A stretch of 64,000 nt of DNA from the NCBI GenBank assembly GCA_029961685.1, contig JARWKL010000002.1, positions 22,536,908-22,600,907 of the forward strand, in the 5' to 3' direction. The notes beneath the pieces are model-generated. The model had not been told where the DNA came from. It worked only from the letters and a program-made list of their open reading frames with translations, and did no database searches. The translations under genes and the position numbers were made by a program. Shown here piece by piece: positions 1 to 11,993 of this stretch (the first letter of the stretch is position 1; each line of letters begins with the position of its first letter). The stretch comes from Aristolochia californica (Eukaryota; Streptophyta; Magnoliopsida; Piperales; Aristolochiaceae).

Positions 1-1366
1 CTACTAGTGGAATTTCGCAAACATGGATAACAAAACTTTGGAGTTCATTTTTAGTGCGTGAAATAATTTTCTTCACTTATTTTTGTTATAGATTTCGAAT
101 TTTTTTTTCAAACATGAACTCAAAAATTTTCATTTTGTTTACGAGAAAAGTTTGGATTTGAAAAAAAATTGAACATCAAAAATGGAAATGTAAACAATGC
201 TGAGAGAGATAATTCCAAAAAGTATCTCAGAATTTGAAGGATAGGATAAAAGTGGGTTGTTTTGCACAGGTAAATATCCAACCACACGTTAACGTGAGAA
301 TTTATTTTTTTGTACTCGAAATTTTTGGATCATTAGGTCATTTGCTTCTGCAACATGTTTCTGGCATGCATACCCAGGACATTTAAAATAGGTTAATATC
401 TATTAGAAATCTCTTTCTTATAAAATTTCACAACGCTATTAGGGCTTGTACTAGTGGAATTTTGCAAACATGGATAACAAAACTTTGGAGTTCATTTTTA
501 GGGCGTTAAATAATTTTCTTCACGTACATTTATATTAGTTTTCAAATTGTTTTGTGTACATGAACTCAAAAATTTTCATTTTGTTTACGAGAAAAGTTAG
601 GATTTGAAAATAGAATTGTACTTCCAAAATGGAAACGCACAAATAATGAGAGAGATAATTCCAAAAAGTATCTCTGATTTTGAAGAATAGGCTAAAAGTG
701 GGTTGTTTGGCTCTGGTAAATATCCAACCACACGTTAATTAGAGAATTTCATTTTTTCTACTCCTTGAAATTTTGGGGTCTTAAGGTCAGTTGCGTCTTC
801 AACATGTTTTTGGCATGCAAACCCACCACATTTAAAATAGGTTAGGATCAATTAGAAATCTCTTTCTTATAAAATTCGACCAAGATATTAGGGGTTGTAC
901 TAGTGGAATTTCCCAAACATGGATATCAAAACTTTGGAGTTCATTTTTAATGCGTGAAATAATTTTCTTCACTTATTTTTATTATAGTTTTCAAATTTTT
1001 TTGCATACATGAACTCTTTAATTTTCATTTTGTTTACGAGAAAAGTTTGGATTTGAAAAAAAATTGAACATCCAAAATGGAAATGCAAAAAGTGCTGAGA
1101 GAGATAATTCCTAAAAGTATCTCTGATTTTGAAGGATTGGATAAAAGAGGGTTGTTTTGCTCTTGTAAATATCCAACCACACGTTAACATGAGAATTTAA
1201 TTTTTTCTACTCCATGAAATTTTTGGATCATTAGGTCATATGCATCTTCAACATGTTTCTGGCATGCATACCCAGGACATTTAAAATAGGTTAGGATCAA
1301 TTAGAAATCTCTTTCTTATAAAATTCCACAGAGCTATTAGGGCATGTACTAGTGGAATTTCACAAA

Positions 1367-2047
1367 CATGGATAACAAAACTTAGGAGTTCATTTTTAGT
1401 ACGTAAAATAATTTTCTTCTCTTACATTTATAATAGTTTTCAAATTTTTTCATTTTGTTTACGAGAAAAGTTTGGATTTGAAAAAAAAAATTGAACATCC
1501 AAAATGGAAATGCAAAAAGGTATCATATATTTTGAAGGATAGACAAAAAGTGGGTTGTTTGGCTCTGGTAAATATCCAATTACATGTTAACTTAAGAATT
1601 TAAGTGTTTCTACTCGAAATTTTTAGATAAATTAGTGCGTGAAATAATTTTCTTCACTTACATTTATTATACTTTTATAATTTTTTTCCATACAAGAACT
1701 CTAAAATTTTCATTTTGTTTATGAGAAAAGTTTGGATTTAAAAAAAATTGATCATCCAAAACGGAAATGCAAAAAGTGCTGAGAGAGATAATTCCAAAAA
1801 GTATCTCTGATTTTGAAGAATAGGCAAAAAGTGGATTGTTTCGCTCTGGTAAATATGCAACTACATGTTAACTTGAAAATTTAGTTTTTTCTACTCGAAA
1901 TTTTTGGATCGTTTGGTCATTTGCATCTTCAATATGTTTCTAGCATGCATACCCACCACATTTAAAACATGTTAGGATCAATTACAAATCTCTTTCATAT
2001 AAAATTCCACAGAGCTTTTAGGGGTTGTACTAGTGGAATTTCCCAAA
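1367..2047 (+). repeat. Composite truncated monomers with three internal deletions
   Basis: The two phase points are 681 bp apart instead of about 898. Three losses explain this. About 29 bp is missing near 1450, where TTTGCATACATGAACTC is absent. About 22 bp is missing near 1518, where GCTGAGAGAGATAATT is absent. About 165 bp is missing at 1632-1635, where GGATCATTAG joins directly to TTTTTAGTGCGTG. The last junction lies in TTAG, present in both parents, so a short-homology deletion or unequal exchange is likely. It removes one phase point. Confidence 0.85.
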
Positions 2048-2289
2048 CATGGATAACAAAACTTTGGAGTTCATTTTTAGTGCGTAAAATAATTTTCTTG
2101 ACTTACATTTATTATAGTTTTCAAATTTTTTTGCATACCTGAACTCTAAAATTTTCGTTTTGTTTACGAGAAAAGTGGGACAATTTTAGATTTGAAAAAA
2201 ACAATCGAACATGTTAGGATAAATTAGAAATCTCTTTTTTATAAAATTTCGCCAATCTATTAGGGGTTGTACTAGTGGAATTTCCCAAA
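2048..2289 (+). repeat. Half-length monomer (242 bp)
   Basis: The unit starts normally and has the GTGGGACAA variant at 2176. At 2208-2212 it jumps from GAACATCCAAAATGG to the AAAACATGTTAGG of the next repeat. The shared bases AACAT lie at the junction. About 215 bp is missing, including the GAGAGATAATTCC, HpaI-type GTTAAC and GCATGC segments. Confidence 0.88.
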
Positions 2290-2949
2290 AATGGATAACA
2301 GAACTTTGGAGTTAATTTTTAGTGCGTGAAATGATTTTCTTCCCTTATTTTTATTATAGATTTCAAATTTTTGTGCAAACATGAACTCTAAAATTTTCAT
2401 TTTGTTTACGAGAAAAGTTTGGATTTGAAAAAAATTGAACATCCAAAATGGAAATGCAAAAAGTGCTGAGAGAGATAATTCCAAAAAGTATCTTTGGTTT
2501 TGAAGGATAGGATAAAAGTGGGTTGTTTTGCTCAAGTAAATATCCAACCACACGTTAACATGAGAATTTAATTTTTTCTACTCCTTAAAATTTTTGGATC
2601 AATAGGTCATTTGCATCTTCAACATGTTTCTGGCATGCATACCTAGGGCATTTAAAATAGGTTAGGATCAATTAGAAATCTCTTTCTTATAAAATTTTAC
2701 AGCGCTATTAGGGCTTGTACTAGTGGAATTTCACAAAAATGGATAACAAAACAATGGAGTACATTTTTAGTGCGTTAAATAATTTTCTTCACTTACATTT
2801 ATAATAGTTTTCAAATTGTTTTGTGTACATGAACTGAAAAATTTTCATTTTGTTTACGAGAAAAGTTAGGATTTAAAAAAAGAATTGAACATCCAAAATG
2901 AAAATGTACTAATGCTGAGAGAGATCATTCCAAAAAGTATCTCTGATTT

Positions 2950-4200
2950 TGAAGGATAGGCAAAAAGTGGGTTGTTTGGCTCTAGTAAATATCCGACCAC
3001 GCTTTAACTTGAGAATTTAATTTTTGCTACTCCTTCAAATTTTTGGAACATTAGGTCATTTGCATCTTTTACATGTTTCTGATATGCAAACTCACCTCAT
3101 TTAAAACATGTTAGGATCAATTAGAAATCTCTTTCTTATAAAATTCCACAGAACTATTAAGGGTTGTACGAGTGGAATTTCCCTAACATGGATAACAAAA
3201 CTTTGGAGTACATTTTTTGAGCGTGAAATAATTTTCTTCACTTACATTTGTTATAGCTTTCAAATTTTTTTGCATAGATGAACTCTAAAATTTTCATTTT
3301 GTTTATGAGAAAAGTTTGGATTTGAAAAAACATTGAACATCCAAAATGGAAATGCCGAAATTGCTGAGAGAGATAATTCCAAAAAATATATCTGATTTTG
3401 AAGGATAGGCAAAAGTGGGTTGTTTGGCTCTGGTAAATATCCAACCACACTTTAACTTGAGAATTTTTTTTTTTCTACTCCTTGAAATTTTTGGATCATT
3501 AGGTCATTTGCATCTTGAACATGTTTCTGGCATGCATACCCACCACATTTAAAACTTGTTAGGATCAATTAGAAATCTCTTTCTTATAAAATTCCATTAA
3601 GCTATTTGTGGTTGTACTAGTGGAATATCCCAAACATGGATAATAAGACTTTGGAGTTCATTTTGAGTGCGTGAAATAATTTTCTTCTCTTACATTTATT
3701 ATAGTTTTCAAATATTTTTGGATACATGAACTCTAAAATTTTCATTTTGTTTACGAGAAAAGTTTGTATTTGAAAAAAAATTGAACATCCAAAATGCAAA
3801 TGCCAAAACTGCTGATAGAGATAATTCCAAAAAGTATCTCTGATTTTGAAGAATTGGCAAAAAGTGGGTTGTTTGGCTCTTGTAAATATCCAACCACACT
3901 TTAACTTGAGAATTTAATTTTTTCAACTCCTTGAAATTTTTGGATCATTAGGTCATTTGCATCTTCTACATGTTTCTGACTAGCATACCCACCTCATTTA
4001 AAACATGTTAGGATCAATTAGAAATCTCTTTCTTATAAAATTCCTCCAAACTATTGGGGGTTGTACTAGTGGAATTTCCCTAACATGGATAACAAAACTT
4101 TGGAGTTCATTTTTTGTGCGTGAAATAATTTTCTTCACTTACATTTATTATAGTTTTCAAATTTCTTTGCATACATGAACTCAAAAATTTTTATTTTGTT
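2950..4200 (+). repeat. Three-monomer block, copy 1 (partner 6.50-7.75 kb)
   Basis: The phase points 2738, 3187 and 3635 match 6290, 6739 and 7185 at offsets 3552, 3552 and 3550. Shared rare variants are CTCCTTCAAATTTT with ACATTAGG and a CTCACCTC tail (near 3030 and 6580), AAAACATTGAACATCC (near 3330 and 6878), GATAATAA with TTTTGAGTGCG (3640 and 7190), GATTGGC or AATTGGC before the AAAAGTGGG motif, TTTTTTCAACTCC, TTTCTGAC with AGCATACCCACCTC, and ATTTCTTTGCATAC (4160 and 7715). Confidence 0.75.
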
Positions 4201-6499
4201 TACGAGAAAAGTTAGCATTTGAAAAAAAAATTGAAGATCCAAAATGGAATTGCACAAATGCTGAGAGAGATAATTCCAAAAAGTATCTCTGATTTTTAAG
4301 AATAGGCAAAAAGTGGGTTGCTTTGCTCTGGTAAATATCCAACCACACGTTAATTTGAGAATTTCATTTTTTCTACTCCTTGAAATATTTGGATCATTAG
4401 GTCATTTGCATCTTCAACATGTTTCATGCGTGCATACCCAGGACATTTAAAATAGGTTAGGATCAATTAGAAATTTCTTTCTTATAAAATTCCACAGAGC
4501 TATTAGGGCTTCTACTAGTGGAATTTCGCAAACATGGATAACAAAACTTTGGAGTTCATTTTTAGTGCGTTAAATAATTTTCTTCACTTACATTTATAAT
4601 AGTTTTCAAATTTTTTGTGTACATGAATTTTCATTTTGTTTACGAGAAAAGTTAGGATTTGAAAAAAAAATTGAACATCTAAAATGGAAATGCAAAAAGT
4701 GCTGAGAGAGATAATTCCAAAGGTATCATATATTTTGAAGGATAGGCTTGAAGTGGGTATCATACGTTAACTTGAGAATTTAATTTCTTCTACTCCTTGA
4801 AATTTTTGGGTCATAAGGTCATTTGCATCTTCAACATGTTTCTGGCATGCAAACCCACCACATTTAAAACATGTTAGGATCAATTAGAAATCTCTTTCTT
4901 ATAAAATTCCACCCAGCTATTAGGGGTTGTACTAGTGGAATTTCCCAAACATGGATATCAAAACTTTGGAGTTCATTTTTAGTGCGTGAAATAATTTTCT
5001 TCACTTATTTTTATGATAGTTTTCAAATTTTTTTGCATGCATGAACTCTAAAATTTTCATTTTGTTTATGAGAAAAGTTTGGATTTGAAAAAAAATTGAA
5101 CTTCCAAAACGGAATTGAAAAAAGTGCTAAAAAGGATAATTCCAAAAAGTATATCTGATTTTGAAGGATAGGCAAAAAGTGGGTTGTTTGGCTCTATTAA
5201 ATATCTAACCACACGTTAAATTGAGAATTTAATTTTTTCTACTCTTTGAAATGTTTGAATCATTAGGCCACTTGCATCCTCAACATGTTTCTGGCATGCA
5301 TACCCACCACATTGAAAACATATTAGGATCAATCAGAAATCTCTTTCTTATAAAATTCCACCAATTTATTTGGGGTTGTACTAGTGGAATTTCCCTAACA
5401 TGGATAACAAAACTTTGGAGTTCAGTTTTAGTGCGCGAAGTAATTTTATTCACTAACATTTATTATCATTTTGAAATTTTTTTGCATACAAGAACTCTAA
5501 AATTTTCATTTTGTTAACGAGAAAAGTTTGGAATTTGAAAAAAAATTGAACATCCAAAATGGAAATGCCGAAAGTGCTGAGATAGATAATTTTGTGTGAT
5601 AGGATAAAAGTTGGTTGTTTGGCTCTTGGTAAATATCCTACCCACGTTAACTTGCTAATTTAATTTTTTCTACTCCTTGAAAATTGTGGATCATTAGGTC
5701 ATTTGCTTCTTCTACATGTTTCTGGCATGCATTCCCACCTCATTTAAAACATGTTAGGATCAATTAGAAATCTTTTTCTTATAAAATTCCACCATTCTAT
5801 TAGGGGTTGTACTAGTGGAATTTCCCAAACATGGATAAAAAAACTTTGGAGTTCATTTTTAGTGCGTTAAATAATTTTCTACACTTAGATTTATTATAGT
5901 TTTCATATTTTTTTGCATATATGAACTCTTAAATTTTCATTTTGGTTACGCGAAAAGTGGGACAAGTTGGGATTTGAAAAAAAAATTAACATCCAAAATA
6001 GAAATGTAAAAAGTGCTGAGGGAGATAATTCCAAAACGTATCTCTTATTCTGAAGGATAGGCAAAAAGTGGGTTGTTTGGCTCTGGTAAATATCTAACCA
6101 CACATTAACTTTGGAATTTAATTTTTTCTTCTCCCCAAAATTTTTGGATCATTCGGTCGGTTGCATCTTCAACATGTTTCTAGCATGCTTACCCACCATA
6201 TTTAAAACTTGTTAGGATGAATTAGAGAAATCTCTTTCTTATAAAATTCCACCAAGCTATTAGGGGTTGTACTAGTGGAATATCCCAAACATGGATAATA
6301 AAACTTTGAAGTTCTTTTTGAGTGTGAGAAATAATTTTCTTCACTTACATTTATTATAATTTTCAAATATTTTGGAATACATGAACTCTAAAATTTTCAT
6401 TTTGTTAACGAGAAAAGTTTGGATTTGAAAAAAAATTGAACATAAAAAATGGAAATGCCGAAAGTGCTGAGAGAGATAATTCCAAAAAGTATCTCTGAT

Positions 6500-7750
6500 T
6501 TTGAAGGATAGGCAAAAAGTGGGTTGTTTGGCTCTGGTAAATATCCAACCACACTTTAAATTGAGAATTTAATTTTTTCTACTCCTTCAAATTTTCGAAA
6601 CATTAGGTCATTTGCATCTTCTAAATGTTTCTGACATGCATACTCACCTCATTTAAAACATGTTAGGATCAATTAGAAATCTCTTTCTTACAAAATTCCA
6701 ATGAGCTATTAGGGGTTGTACTAGAGGAAATTCCCTAACATGTATCAAAACTTTCGAGTTCAATTTTTGTGCGTGAAATAATTTTCTTCACTTACATTTA
6801 TTATAGTTTTCAATTTTTTTTGCATACATGAACTCTGAAATTTTCATTTTGTTTACAAGAAAAGTTTGGATTTGAAAAAACATTGAACATCCAAAATGGA
6901 AATGCTGAAAGTGCTGAGAGAGATAATTCCAATAAATATATAAGATTTTAAAGGATAGGAAAAAGTGGGTTGTCTGGCTCTGGTAAATATCCAACCACAG
7001 TTTAACTTGAGAATTTAATTTTTTCTACTCCTTGAAATTTTTGGATCATTACGTCATTTGCATCTTGAACATGTTTCTGACATGCATACCCACCACATTT
7101 AAAACATGTTAGGATCAATTAGAAATCTCTTTCTTATAAAATTCCATTAAGCTATTAGGGGTTGTACTAGTGGAATATCCCAAACATGGATAATAAAACT
7201 TTGGAGTTCATTTTGAGTGCGTGAAATAATTTTCTTCACTTAGATTTATTATAGTTTTCAAATATTTATGCATACATGAACTCTGAAATTTTCATTTTGT
7301 TTACGAGAAAAGTTTGGATTTGAAAAAAAATTCAACATCCAAAATGGAAACGCCGAAAGTGCTGATAGAGATAATTCCAAAAAGTATCACTGATTTTGAA
7401 GGATTGGCAAAAAGTGGGTTGTTTTGCTCTGGTAAATATCCAACCACACTTTAACTTGAGAATTTAATTTTTTCAACTCCTTGAAATTCTTGGATCATTA
7501 GGTCATTTGCATCTTCATCATGTTTCTGACAAGCATACCCACCTCATTTAAAACATGTCAGGATCATTTAGAAATCTCTTTCTTATAAAATTCCACCAAG
7601 CTATTAGGGGTTGTACTAGTGGAATTTCCCTAACATGGATAACAAAACTTTGGAGTTCATTTTTAGTGCGTGAAATAATTTTCTTCACTTACATTTATAT
7701 AAGTTTTCAAATTTCTTTGCATACATGAACTCTAAAATTTTCTTTTTATT
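6500..7750 (+). repeat. Three-monomer block, copy 2 (partner 2.95-4.20 kb)
   Basis: This is the downstream partner at an offset of about 3.55 kb (eight monomers, allowing for small deletions). A third, partial copy covers the units at 9427 and 9873, which share AAAACATTGAACATCC and the GATAATAA / TTTTGAGTGCG pair. That copy lies 2688 bp (six monomers) further on. Confidence 0.7.
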
Positions 7751-8799
7751 TACGAGAAGAGTTTGGATTTGAAAAAAAACTTAACATGCAAAAAGGAAAT
7801 GTCGAAAGTGCTGAGAGAGATAATTCCAAAAAGTATATCTGATTTTGAAGGATAGGCAAAAAGTGGGTTGTTTGGCTTTGGTAAATATCCAACCACACTT
7901 TATCTTGAGAATATAATTTTTTCTCCTCGAAATTTTTGGATGATTAGGTCATTTGCATCTTCAACATGTTTCTGCCATGCATACCCACCACATTTAAAAC
8001 ATGTTAGGATCAATTAGAAATCACTTTCTTATAAAATTCCACCAAGGTATTAGGGGTTGTACTAGTGAAATATCCCAAATATGGATTATAAACTTTGGAG
8101 TTCATTTTTAGTGCGTGAAAAAAATTGCTTCACTTATTTTTATTATAGTTTTCAAATTTTTTTGTAAACATGAACTCTAAAATTTTCATTTTGTTTACGA
8201 GAAAAGTTTGGATTTGAAAAAAAATTGAACATCCAAAATGGAAATGCAAAAAGTGCTAAGAGAGATAATTCCAAAAAGTATCTATGATTTTGAAGGATAG
8301 GATAAAAGTGGGTTGTTTTGCTCTGGTAAATATCCAACCACACGTTAACATGAGAATTTAATTTTTTTCTACTCCTTGAAATTTTTGGATCATTAGGTCA
8401 TTTGCATCTTCAACATGTTTGTGGCATGCATACCGAGGACATTTAAAATAGGTTAGGATCAATTAGAAATGTCTTTCTTATAAAATTCCACAGATCTATT
8501 TGGGCTTGTACTAGTGGAATTTCGCAAACATGGATAACAAAACTTTGGAGTTCATTTTTAGTGCATTAAATAATTTTCTTCACATACATTTCTAATAGTT
8601 TTCAAATTTTTTTATGTACATGAACTCAAAAATTTTCATTTTGTTCACGAGAAAAGTTATGATTTGAAAAAAAATTTGAACATCCAAAATGGAAATGCAA
8701 ATAGTGCTGAGAGAGATAATTCCAAAAGGAATGTCAAATTTTGAAGGATAGGCAAAAAGTGGGTTGTTTGGCTCTAGTAAATATCCAACCACATGTTAA

Positions 8800-9430
8800 C
8801 TTGACAATTTAGATTTTTCTACTCCTTGAAATTTTTGGATCATTAGGTCTTTTGCATGTTGAACATGTTTCTGGCATACATACCAACCACATTTAAAACA
8901 TGTTAGGATCAATTAGAAATCTATTTCTTATAAAATTCCACCAAGCTATTCGGGGTTGTACTAGTGGAATTTACCAAATATAGATCAAAAAACTTTGGAG
9001 TTCATTTTTAGTGCGTGAAATAATTTTCTTCACTTACATTTATTTTAGTTTTTAAATTTTTGTGCATACATGAACTCTAAAATTTTCATTATGTTTACAA
9101 GAAAAGTTTGGATTTGAAAAAAAATTGAACATCCAGAAAGGAATGCAGAAAGTGCTGAGGGAGATAATTGCAAAAAATATCTCTAATTTTGAAGGTTCGG
9201 ATAAAAGTGGGTTTTTTGGCTCTGGTAAATATCCAACCACATGTTAACTTTAGAATTTAATTTTTTCTACTCCTTGAAATTTTTGGATCATTAGGTCATT
9301 TTCATATTTAACAAGTTTCTGGCATGCATACCCACCACATTTAAAACATGTTAGGATTAATTAGAAATCTCTTTCTTATAAAATTCTACCAAGCTATTTG
9401 GGGTTGTACTAGTGGAATTTCCCAAACATT
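8800..9430 (+). repeat. Block repeated 1342 bp downstream (10142-10770)
   Basis: The rare forms TTTAGATTTTTCTACTCC, CATTAGGTCTTTTGC (8841 and 10183, offset 1342), TTACCAAATAT (8971 and 10311) and TTTATTTTAG (near 9046 and 10381) occur in the same order in both places. The shift equals three monomers. Confidence 0.72.
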
Positions 9431-11214
9431 GATAACAAAACATTGGCATTCATTTTTAGTGCATAAAATAATTTTCTTCACTTACATTTATAATAGTTTT
9501 CAATTTTTTTGCATACATGAACTCTAAAATTTTCATTTTGTTTACGAGAAAAATTATGATTTGAAAAAACATTGAACATCCAAAATGGAAATGCCGGAAG
9601 TGCTGAGAGAGATAATTCCAAAAAGTATATCTGATTTTGATGGATAGGTAAAAGAGGGTTGTTTGGCTCTGGTAAATATCCAACCACACTTTAACTTGAG
9701 AATTTAATTTTTTCTACTCCTTGATATTTTGGATCATTAGGTCATTTGCATCTTCAACATGTTTCTAGCATGCATACCCACCACATTTAAAACATGTTAG
9801 GATCAATTGGAAATCTCTTTCTTATAAAATTCCACCAAGCAATTAAGGGTTGTACTAGTGGAATATCCCAAACATGGATAATAAAACTTTGGAGTTCATT
9901 TTGAGTGCGTGAAATAAATTTCTTCACTTACATTTATTATAGTTTTCAAATATTTTTGCATACATGAACTCTAAAATTTTCATTTTGTTTACGAGAAAAG
10001 TTTGGATTTAAAAAAAATTGAACATCCAAAATGGAAATGCCGAAAGTGCTGACAGAGATAATTCCAAAAACTATCTCCGATTTTGAAGGATACGCAAAAA
10101 GTTGGTTGTTTGGCTCTGGTAAATATCCAACCACACGTTAACTTGAGAATTTAGATTTTTCTACTCCTTGAAATTTTTGGATCATTAGGTCTTTTGCCTC
10201 TTTAACATGTTTCTGGTATGAATACCCACCACATTTTAAACATGTTAGGATCAATTAGAAATCTCTTTCTTAAAAATTCCACCAAGCTATTAGGGGTTGT
10301 ACTAGTGGAATTTACCAAATATGGATCACAAAACTTTGGAGTTCATTTTTAGTGTATGAAATAATTTTCTTCACTTACATTTATTTTAGTTTTCAAATTT
10401 TTTTACATACATGAACTCTAAAATTTTCATTTTGTTTACAAGAAAAGTTTGGATTTGAAAAAAAGTTGAACATCCAAAATGGAAATGCAAAAAGTACTGA
10501 GAGAGATAATACCAAAAAGTATCTCTGATTTTGAATGATAGGATAAAAGTGGGTTTTTTGGCTCTGGTAAATATCCAACCACACGTTAACTTTAGAATTT
10601 AATTTTTTCTACTTCTTGAAAATTTTGAATTATTAGGTCAGTTGCATCTTAAACATGTTTCTGGCATCCTTACCCACAAGATTTAAAACTTGTTAGGATC
10701 AATTAGAAATCTCTTTTTTATAAAATTCCATGAAGCTATTAGGGGTTGTAATAGTGGAATTTCCCAAACATGGATAACAAAACTTTGGAGTTCATTTTTA
10801 GAGCGTGAAATAATTTTCTTCACTTACATTTATTATAGTTTTCAAATTTTTTTGCATACATGAACTCTAAAATTTTCATTTTATTTACGAGAAAAGTTGG
10901 ATTTGAAAAAAAAGTGATCATCCAAAATGGAAAAGCAAAAAGTGCTGAGAGAGATAATTCCAAAAACTATCTCCGATTTTGAAGGATACGCAAAATGTTG
11001 GTTGTTTGGCTCTGGTAAATATCCAACCACATGTTAACTTGAGAATTTAATTTTTTCTAGTCCTTGAAATTTTTGGATCATTAGGTCATTTCATATTTAA
11101 CATGTTTCTGGCATGTATACCCACCACATTTAAAACATTTTGGATCAATTAGAAATCTCTTAATTATAAAATTCCACCAAGCTATTTGGGGTTGTACTAG
11201 TGGAATTTCTTTAA

Positions 11215-11645
11215 CATGGACAACAAAACATTGGTGTTCATTTTTAGTCCACGAAATAATTTTCTTCACTTAAATTTATAATAGTTTTCAATTGTTTTTG
11301 CATACATGAACTCTAAAATTTTCGTTTTGTTTACGCGAAAAGTGGGACATCCAAAATGGAAATTCAAAAAGTGCTGAGGGAGATAATTCCAAAAAGTATA
11401 TCTGATTTTGAAGGATATGCAAAAAGTGGGTTGTTTGGCTCTTGTAAATATCCAACCACACGTTAACTTGAGAATTTAATTTTTTCTACTCCTTGAAATT
11501 TTTGGGTAATTAGGTCATTTGCATCTTCAACATGTTTCTGGCATGCATACCCACCACATTTAAAATAGGTTAGGATCAATTTGCAATATCTTTCTTATAA
11601 AATTCCACAAAGCTATTAGGGGTGGCACAAGTGGAATTTCCTAAA
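11215..11645 (+). repeat. Monomer with 27 bp loss at an extra-octamer site
   Basis: The spacing to the next phase point is 431. At about 11342-11350 the octamer-type sequence AGTGGGACA runs straight into TCCAAAATGG, so AGTTTGGATTTG and the A-tract are lost. ACA/ACAT is shared by both sides of the junction. Confidence 0.8.
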
Positions 11646-11993
11646 CATGGATAAAAAAACATTGGAGTTCATTTTTAGTACGAGAAATAATTTTCTTCAT
11701 TTACATTTGTTATAGTTTTCAAAATTTTTTGCATTCATGAATTCTAAAATTTTCATTTTGTTTACGAGAAAAGTGGGACAAGTTTGGCTCAGGTAAATAT
11801 CCAATTACACGTTAACTTGAGAATTTAACTTTTTCTTCTCCTTGAAATTTTTGGATCATTAGGTCATTTGCATCTTCAAAATGTTTTTGCATGCATACCC
11901 ACCACATTTAAAACATGTTAGGATCAATTAGAAATCTCTTTCTTATAAAATTCCACCAAGCTATTACAGGTTGTACTAGTGGAATTTCCCAAA
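11646..11993 (+). repeat. Truncated monomer (348 bp), 109 bp internal deletion
   Basis: At 11782-11787 the GTTTGG of AAGTTTGGATTTG joins the GTTTGG of TTGTTTGGCTC. Everything between is lost, from the A-tract through GAGAGATAATTCC and the AAAAGTGGG motif. The six-base identity at the junction makes this the cleanest short-homology deletion in the window. Confidence 0.9.

Larger units (their letters stand above)
1..2950 (+). repeat. Left-edge domain: mixed and truncated monomers
   Basis: Phase points are 22, 469, 918, 1367, 2048, 2290 and 2738. The spacings 681 and 242 show that two units are broken (described separately). The monomers at 469 and 2738 carry short motifs (GCACAAATAATGAG near 632, GTACTAATGCTGAG near 2906) like the subfamily that dominates the right end of the window. 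The others carry the common GCAAAAAGTGCTGAG form. Several monomers have GCTTGTACTAG and a 'TTAGGATTTG' variant, shared with the unit near 8529. The window begins inside a monomer, at about consensus base 428. Confidence 0.8.
2950..11210 (+). repeat. Monomer subfamily domain marked by GCCGAAAG
   Basis: Many monomers here read GCCGAAAGTGCTGAG or a close variant in place of GCAAAAAGTGCTGAG (near 3350, 5565, 6457, 6903, 7350, 7800, 9591 and 10037). A second marker is GGATAATAAAAC followed by TTTTGAGTGCGTG, at phase points 3635, 6290, 7185 and 9873. Phase points of the domain run 2738, 3187, 3635, 4084, 4533, 4950, 5399, 5830, 6290, 6739, 7185, 7634, 8080, 8529, 8979, 9427, 9873, 10320, 10769 and 11215. 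The units 4533-4949 and 5399-5829 are shortened by small losses (near 4630 and 4760, and near 5592). The markers are rare elsewhere in the window. Confidence 0.8.
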
